Of a DNA stretch of 64,000 nt, positions 57,940 through 64,000 are shown one piece after another. A program made the translations under genes and the position numbers. The stretch's first letter is position 1, and the number at the start of each line of letters is the position of its first letter. Source of the stretch: Epiperipatus broadwayi (taxonomy: Eukaryota > Onychophora > Udeonychophora > Euonychophora > Peripatidae); contig JAQFVV010006238.1 in assembly GCA_028023455.1 (NCBI GenBank), positions 3,110,572 through 3,174,571 of the forward strand, given 5' to 3'. Below the pieces are notes generated by a model that had not been told where the DNA came from, ran no database searches, and was given only the letters and a program-made list of their open reading frames with translations.

Positions 57940-58600
57940 CAATAGTTAGGAAAAAAGAAATTGTTAAAATTAGGTATTTGAATATGCAAGGTGGTAGGAA
58001 ACCAGAAAAGTGGCTGAATTTAAACAAACGAAATTAAAAATGAAGATCTTGAGGTATTAGCAGTAGTGGAAACACATCTAAGACAAGAAAAAACTATTCT
58101 GGAAGACTTGATATGACAGAGTATAAATAGAAAAGAAAAAAGGGGTGATGGTATAGAAGTTATGTCAAAAATATATTTAAATACTGTTAAATGTCAAGAA
58201 CATTGTCATTTGAGATAAGATTAGGAAACAGTAGCATATGTGAATGCCTAGTTAAGGATATACAGAGTTTTAAAGAAAAGAGGAAAAAATAATAGTTATA
58301 GGGGATATGAATGGGCATATTGAAGAAATTGATGATATAGGTAATAGCTTTTGAAGAATTTTTGTCAAAGAGTGAATTTAAGCATTGGAAATTTATCAAA
58401 TATTTATGAGGGACAATACACATGTTCTAGAAATAATATATTCCACACAATAGATTATGTATTAGTAGAGAAAGAAGAAATGAATAAAATACAGAAAATT
58501 AAGGTGTTTAATAATGAAGAGAGAGTATGTAATAGTGATTATAATTTCTTTATAATAGAAATGGTTAGTAATGTTATGGAAAATAGAAATGATAGTGAAA
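57940..58600 (+). pseudogene. LINE apurinic-type endonuclease, broken
   Basis: Pieces in several frames: IRYLNMQGGRKPEKW (N-terminal Asn block), LAVVETHLRQ (catalytic Glu block), IVIGDMNGHIEEIDDIGN (Asp-Asn block), and in the open frame 58351-58755 FHTIDYVLVEKEEM and ERVCNSDYNFFIIEM. The last block is normally SDHN, so the general-base His is Tyr. The domain is therefore inactive in two ways. Confidence 0.85.
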
Positions 58601-58969
58601 GATGTGGGTGGAGAGTGAATGATAAGAAAAAGTTAGAAGAGTGTAAAATAAAAGTTGAAGAAACCATGGAAGAGTTGGTTGAGGATGAATATAATGACTG
58701 GTGTGATAAAATAGAAAAAGTAGCAAGTAGGATTTTGGGTAAGACAGAAAAATAAAAGTAATAGGAAAGTGAGATTTAAAAAAAGTGTAAAAGAGAGGGG
58801 GGAACCATGTAGATAATAAATTGTGCTTTTAAGAACAAAGAAAGTGAAAAAAATGTTAATGCTAAATGGGAAAAGTACTTAAAAAAAGAAGTTGGCTAAA
58901 AGTGATAATGAAATTGAGAAGTAAATTATTCGAGGATAATAATAAAGTGGAAGAGATGGGAGTAAAAAT

Positions 58970-61145
58970 TTTTGGAAATACATAGAAAAAAGGAATGTAG
59001 GGAGAGAGAAATCGTATTACTAAAAGATGAAGGAATAGAATGTGGCTGTAAAAAAGAATTAGAGATAATCTTAAATAAATATGTAACGGATATAGAAAAG
59101 ATGTTAGATGATAAAGACAGAGTGACAGCAAACATAAAAGCATATAGTAATGGAAATATTAGGTTTAGAGAAAATGAACTGAATGAGGCAGGTAAAAAAT
59201 TAAAAAGTGGAAAGATGAGGTTTGGATGAATGTGCAGCAGAGATGGTAATGAATTTAGGGCATAGGGCTAAATTAAAACTATTATCATGGTTTAATAAGA
59301 TCGCACAGAAGAGAAATGTTCTGGGTAGTTGGAGTAATACAATAATAAGGCTACTACTTAAAGAAAAGGGTAAGGATCATAGAAAGTTAAACAAGTATAG
59401 ACTGATAGTAGTAATTCCAATGTTATATAAAGTTTTCTCATATATGGTGGCTGAAAGGATTGCAAAATGAATGGAAGAAAATAATATAGAGGGAGATATG
59501 CAAGAAGGTTTTGATCGCATAGTCATATAGGAGATAGTTTATTTGTAGTTACATAACTTATGGATATGAGTAGGAATACAGTTATATAGTTATATATGTT
59601 TTGTTTAGATATAGAGAAGGCAAAGGATAGAGTAAATAGAAATAGATTATGGGTAAGTTTAGTAAATTTGGAAATGAAGGGAGCTTTAATGATATAATTA
59701 AGAAATTATATGAAAATAATTACTATATGTATCAATTAGGGAATATAGAATCAGCTAAAGTTAAAAATGGGATGAGACTAATGCAAGGATGCCCTATGTC
59801 ACCTATTTTGTTTTTGTTGTATTTGAGAAAAAGGGAGAGAGCAATAGAAAGACTAGAAAAAGGAGTAGAGATACCATTAATAGGTGGGAGCATATACATT
59901 ATCAGGTTTTTTATTTGTGGATGATGTCTTTTTGGGTGCAGAAAGAAGAAAAAATATGGAAGTTATGCTGAGAACAAGCACAAGGGTGGTTAAAGAGATG
60001 GGTATTAAATTTAGTGAAGAAAAATCAAAATTAATGATGATTATATTGGGGAAAGAGAAATCAAAGAATTTTTATTTGGGGGATGTAAAGTTTAAGTGTG
60101 GTGAATCATCTTGAGTAAACAGAAAAATTGCTTGGATGAATGGAAAAAAAATTGATAAATGAAGTAAAGAAAAGAAAGGGATTGATAAAAAAAATTAACA
60201 GTGTTCTCATATAATAAATATGACGTAGCTAGAATTGTATGGAAGGGAGTGGCAGTAGCATGGTTAACATATGGTAATGATGTGTTATGTGTTAGTAAAG
60301 GAGTATTAAATTACTTAGAAAAACTACAAAGTAGGAAGACATGCATTAGATGCAGATGTGTGAATAGCAAAGGAGGCGATTCAAGGAGAAATGGTTTGGT
60401 CAAGTTTTTATATGAGGGATACAAAAATCAAAATGAAAATATTCAGTAGATGGCAGTTTATGGATAATAAAAGAATAGCCAAAATAGTATTTAATTGGAT
60501 AAAGAACAGACAACAAGATGGGTAAGAAAGTTATTGTGGTATGCAGAAGATTTAGATAAAGAATTTGTCAATATACTTATTCAAGAGATAGGATTATTGC
60601 CTTAGGAGAATTGTTGAGTGTTATAGTGTTAAACAATGAATATGGAGTTGGAGAGATGGAGAATTAGTATGGAGAGTAAAAGGAGTTTAAATATATATAG
60701 AAGTAAATGGAATATTGAGTGCAAGTTAATTTATGATAATAGTAAGGAAAGTAGTTTACTGTTTAAGGCTAGAATGGGATCTTTAGCAACAAGGGAATAT
60801 ACACATAAATGGAAAAATATGGGTGATTTAGTCTGCAACTTGTGTAAGGAAAGCATAGAAAATATTAGGCATTTGTTAATTGAATGCAAATGCCTGAAAA
60901 CAGAAAGGGTACAAATAATGAAGGTGTCGAAGAACAAATATAAGCAAAGTGATTATACAGAAAGTGGGTTATTGATTTTTATGCTGGGTTTGGAAAAAGA
61001 TAAGGGGGATTCATTTATAAAGACCATGGAGGTGACAAAGATTATGTTGTGGAAATGGGATGGAGCAGGATATGGGAAAACTTTGGGTGGGGAATGGAAA
61101 AGGAAGTTAAAGTGGCTAGAAGGTTTCTCTGGGCATAGTTGCTGA
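58970..61145 (+). pseudogene. LINE reverse transcriptase and zinc-knuckle C-terminus, broken
   Basis: RT pieces in order: NELNEAGKKLKSGKMRFG, WSNTIIRLLLKEKGKDHRKL, NKYRLIVVIPMLYKVFSYMV, CFDIEKAKDRV (first catalytic Asp), MRLMQGCPMSPILFLLYL, GFLFVDDVFLGAERR (FVDD catalytic box) and GIKFSEEKSKLMM. The last open frame, 60636-61145 (169 codons), holds LLFKARMGSLATRE and the zinc-knuckle-like CNLCKESIENIRHLLIEC. Catalytic residues are intact here, unlike in the sister copy, but frameshifts interrupt at least five times. Confidence 0.9.
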
Positions 61146-61200
61146 GAGATTCCTGACTCCATATAAGGAGAAGTCACAGTGCATCACATCAAAACAACTC

Positions 61201-62133
61201 ATCTTTTCACGGGTACATAATGTGTTTATTATTTTTAGAAGAAAGTTTTATTAAATTATGAAAAAAATTAAAAAGCAATGCTTTTTACTTATACAAAATA
61301 CATACCCGATTTACTTTTTTTATTTAAAAAGTGGTGAATAAGCTAAAGCATTTGCACTTTTAATTTATAAGAAATCAGAGAAGTAAAATAATATCATTGG
61401 ATCACATAAGTTATTTGCTTGGTTCAGCATAGGCGAATTCAAAATAAAAATATATTCGCTATCTCAATAAAGGTATTTTATGCATAAATCCATAAGTATG
61501 TAGAGAAGTTTCATTACTTGAGAAAAGATTTGAAAAGTAATACATTAACTTTTCTCACATTTAAAGTATTGAGCTTGATTTAAAAAGTAGGATATAAAAA
61601 GGGATAAGTCAAAATACTATTTCTGGATGACTTATTTATAGGTGCTGCTTACGTTCTTATATGATAGCTATCCTCAAATAAAAATACATGAAATATCTCA
61701 TTGAAAATGTCCAATATTTACATTCATAGTGTGTCCCAGCAAAAAAGTGACTGGTTCATTGTCCAAGCTGCTATGATCACTTCAAATGTAGATCCTGATA
61801 CTATTTTCTTAACAGTAGTTTCCCATTTTGAATTTGAGAATGATTGTATTGTACAAATAGAGGGTGACATGTCTTACTATCCAAAAAGTTCCAGACTGGC
61901 AAATTACTGTTTTAATCATGGCTCAGTAACATTAACACTATTCACTCTCTATTGTATTTCAAGTAACATCAGTTTTATAACTAGTTTTTTACTTGACTAT
62001 CAATAGTCAGATAATCGGCCTGCTTGTCCACTGGCCATATTCTTGCTATTGTCGTTTTAATCCTCAATAGCATATACCCTTTTCATACAGTTACATAATT
62101 CTACCAAATTGATATAAAATGGTGAAATAGTAT
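61201..62133. other. no gene recognised
   Basis: At 61727 AGTGTGTCCCAGCAAAAAAG resembles the mariner TIR-like end of 53010, but the 101-codon open stretch beginning there does not look like the transposase. No other feature is supported. Confidence 0.35.
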
Positions 62134-63716
62134 TAATAAGAAAGTCTTAAAAGCACTGATCCAGCTTTCAGCAAATTGCTGCAGGAATTATAAGCCTGAG
62201 TAGAGTTGTGCTATTAAAAATATGCATATATAATGGTGAAGACAAATATATGTTAGTTAGATGTTCCATCTTTTTGATAATCAAACACAGGAATCTTTTC
62301 TATTGATGGAATGAGGATCGCTTGCAATAGTCCAAGTCTCTATATTTTCTTCTCCTGTCATCCCTCTTGGCACATATTGTTTTTATATTGGAGGGAGAAA
62401 AGGGGTGCCTCATAGCACTCGTGATCAAAAAAGATCAATTGATTTGTATTCATGATTTAATTTAGTTTTATTATATGAATACATGTGCTGAGTGACTCTT
62501 GTTGATCTGTTAGCTCAAGATTCAGTGAAATATACAGAGCTTTAGGATGGGGTGGCTCATGAAATTTTATATACAACATGGGAACTGTGTTCAAAAAGTA
62601 CTCTGTCTCTTGTGTGATTTAAAACGTCATTGAGTGAGAAAGGTGGAGGGCTATATAAAGCTAACTCTGAATGTGCACATACAGATTTTTCAAAGGTTCA
62701 TTGCAATATGGGGGCTGTAAGGTAGGCCTACCCATGTTTTAGATGGGTTATTATTGTCAGCAACTTGGTTAATGTTATAAAATTTTTCAACTGTTTTTAT
62801 TAGTTTATTATAGTTATATCCAATATCCATTAAATCCTTAATATAAGACTCGGTATTAATTTTTCTGTCAGCCTTGTACTTGCATAACTTTTTTTTCTAT
62901 GTAATAAACCTTTCAGACCTGCAAGTTTGTGTGCAGATGAACCTTAGACTTGGGTCATTTTCAATAGTTCATTCCATGACGCTTTATCAAATTCTGAACA
63001 TATATTGTTAATCTGATCCTCCACAGTACATATGAATATGTCATCTACATGTCTCATGTAGATAACATCAACTGCAGGGACCAAATATTTAGATGTTGTT
63101 TTTGAATTTTGAGAATAATGCTGCTAACAATATCATTTAGTGGTAGAAGTGGTAGTCTCATAGACCATCCACTCACCATCTTGTAAAATTTCCCATTGGC
63201 AATAGCTAAAATTTCAATATTAATCCTATTTAGAACTTTGATTATGAATTCGTTTTTACATTGACTATAGTTATTTTGCTGCAACATCTTGTATGATGCT
63301 GATAGCGAGGTCTCATGGCACTGACCCTTATACCTTTATATGTCTAATGAGGCTAACTTATGACCTTTATTGACTTTAATGTTTTTAATGATCTCTACAC
63401 ATTTGAAAAATGATTTAATAGTATGGGACACATTTTTTCCCCCTCCAATATAATAGCAATGTATGCCAAGAGGGAAGATAGTAAAAAATATATATAAAGA
63501 GGCTTAGGCTATTGCTGGGGATTCTTATTCAATCAATAGAAAAGATTCCTGTCTCATTATCAAGAAAATGGAACATCTAATTTACATACTGGGCCTGATC
63601 TACATATCGATTTTCTCCACTATATATGCATATTTTTAATGGTGCCGCTCTATTCAGCATTATGAATCTGGCAGCAATTTGCCAAAAGCTGACCCAGTGC
63701 TTTCAAGACTAATTTT
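62134..63716 (-). mobile_element. Penelope-type RT fragment enclosed by long inverted arms
   Basis: The arm 62134-62415 is an inverted copy (roughly 80 percent by eye) of 63428-63716: TAGAAAAGATTCCTGT, ATATATGCATATTTTTAAT and CAGCAATTTGC occur in both, mirrored. Between them on the minus strand is a reverse transcriptase fragment. Penelope-like elements often insert with inverted partial duplications, so this may be one such structure. Both arms are non-coding as far as I can see. Confidence 0.7.
62870..63430 (-). pseudogene. Penelope-type reverse transcriptase, palm region
   Basis: On the minus strand: HKLASLDI (motif A, conserved Asp), a stop, YKMLQQNNYSQCKNEF, NIEILAIANGKFYKMVSGWS followed by MRLPLLPLNDIV (where active elements have MGSPLSP), then after a frameshift VIYMRHVDDIFICTVEDQIN (motif C, VDD). 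The order and spacing are those of Penelope-type RTs (xVDD box and the K-F/Y-K-Q-V-x-G-x-x-M-G segment). The Gly of the MGSP motif is changed to Arg. After EFDKASWNELLKMTQV a stop follows. The GIY-YIG part was not found. Confidence 0.68.
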
Positions 63717-64000
63717 ATTTTACCTTTTCATATTAACATTGACAATACATGTTTGGTAGAATTACATTTTGTTGTTTTATTGACTGATCATATTGTATTC
63801 AGAATCAATGCTTATTCACTTATTAAGAGTAAACTTAATATTGAATCCATAACAATTTCTATGCTCCATAATATTAGAAATGTAGTGTTATTAATGGAAG
63901 ATTGCAGTACAACTACAAAAGATGTTTCCGCTGTTTTATCCAACACCTCTATATGCAAATTAATTTATTTACATTTCTAACTCTAAATTATATTTTATAT
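63717..64000. other. no gene recognised
   Basis: A 75-codon open stretch (63753-63980) does not match anything I know and has no splice or promoter context. It stays unassigned. Confidence 0.35.

Larger units (their letters stand above)
56790..61200 (+). mobile_element. CR1-like LINE, nearly full length, inactive
   Basis: From 5' to 3' it has a PHD-like zinc motif, a coiled coil, an SGNH esterase (ORF1 region), an apurinic-type endonuclease, a reverse transcriptase and a zinc-knuckle C-terminus. It then shares the short 3' UTR ending GACTCCATATAAGGAGAAGT with the copy at 44945-47062. This architecture is that of CR1-type LINEs, whose ORF1 proteins can carry an esterase. Numerous frameshifts and stops make it inactive. 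The 5' boundary is approximate. Confidence 0.9.

Noticed and set aside
56856-59143. Minus-strand open stretches opposite the LINE
   Set aside because: Ser/Leu/Phe-rich shadows of the Lys/Glu-rich coding strand.
61701-62006. 101-codon open stretch after a mariner-like end
   Set aside because: The sequence does not resemble a mariner transposase or any family I know. The end resemblance alone is too weak.
63753-63980. 75-codon open stretch at the window end
   Set aside because: No family recognised and no supporting signals.
1-64000. CRISPR arrays, bacterial operons or phage genes
   Set aside because: None present. Spliced exons and animal retroelements show a eukaryotic nuclear genome.

Overview
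This window is eukaryotic. It is strongly AT-rich, has almost no long open frames, and carries spliced exons with GT/AG junctions separated by introns of 4 to 13 kb. Degraded transposable elements of nearly every animal class fill most of the rest. The mixture (Ty3/gypsy, Penelope-like, RTE and CR1-like LINEs, hAT, mariner, several tRNA-derived SINE and foldback families) together with a fasciclin-domain gene points to an invertebrate metazoan with a large, repeat-rich genome. I cannot fix the phylum from the sequence. A short telomere-like array (TTAGGG on one strand) is a weak hint only.

Layout. 1-3.8 kb: a decayed Ty3/gypsy retrotransposon on the minus strand, cut off at its 3' side by the window edge. 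4.5-7.3 kb: two Penelope-like element copies in inverted, 5'-to-5' arrangement. 7.3-8.9 kb: a minus-strand hAT transposase pseudogene of the ZBED5/SCAND3/FAM200 type. 9.0-9.9 kb: a very decayed LINE end. 10.7-11.5 kb: an A-rich tandem duplication. 13.4-14.0 kb: an RTE LINE 3' end. 11.8-19.5 kb otherwise: SINE and foldback elements.

19.56-53.86 kb: the only host gene I can support. It is the 3' part of a plus-strand gene with two FAS1 (fasciclin) domains, in five exons whose phases are all mutually compatible, ending in a stop codon and a poly(A) signal. Its upstream exons, including any signal peptide, were not found. Its four introns hold most of the foldback elements, a 5'-truncated LINE, RTE 3' ends, mariner fragments, a 12-mer telomere-like array and MITEs.

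56.8-61.2 kb: a nearly full-length but broken CR1-like LINE whose ORF1 region has a PHD-like zinc knuckle, a coiled coil and an SGNH esterase. Its 5'-truncated sister lies in the last intron of the FAS1 gene. 62.1-63.7 kb: a Penelope-type reverse transcriptase fragment enclosed by long inverted arms.

The most unusual structure is the set of foldback elements that contain tRNA-like (Pol III type) sequence in both arms. One family has the tRNA-like parts meeting at the hairpin centre and is flanked by 12-16 bp target duplications. Another has them at the outer ends. They look like inverted SINE dimers mobilised as units.
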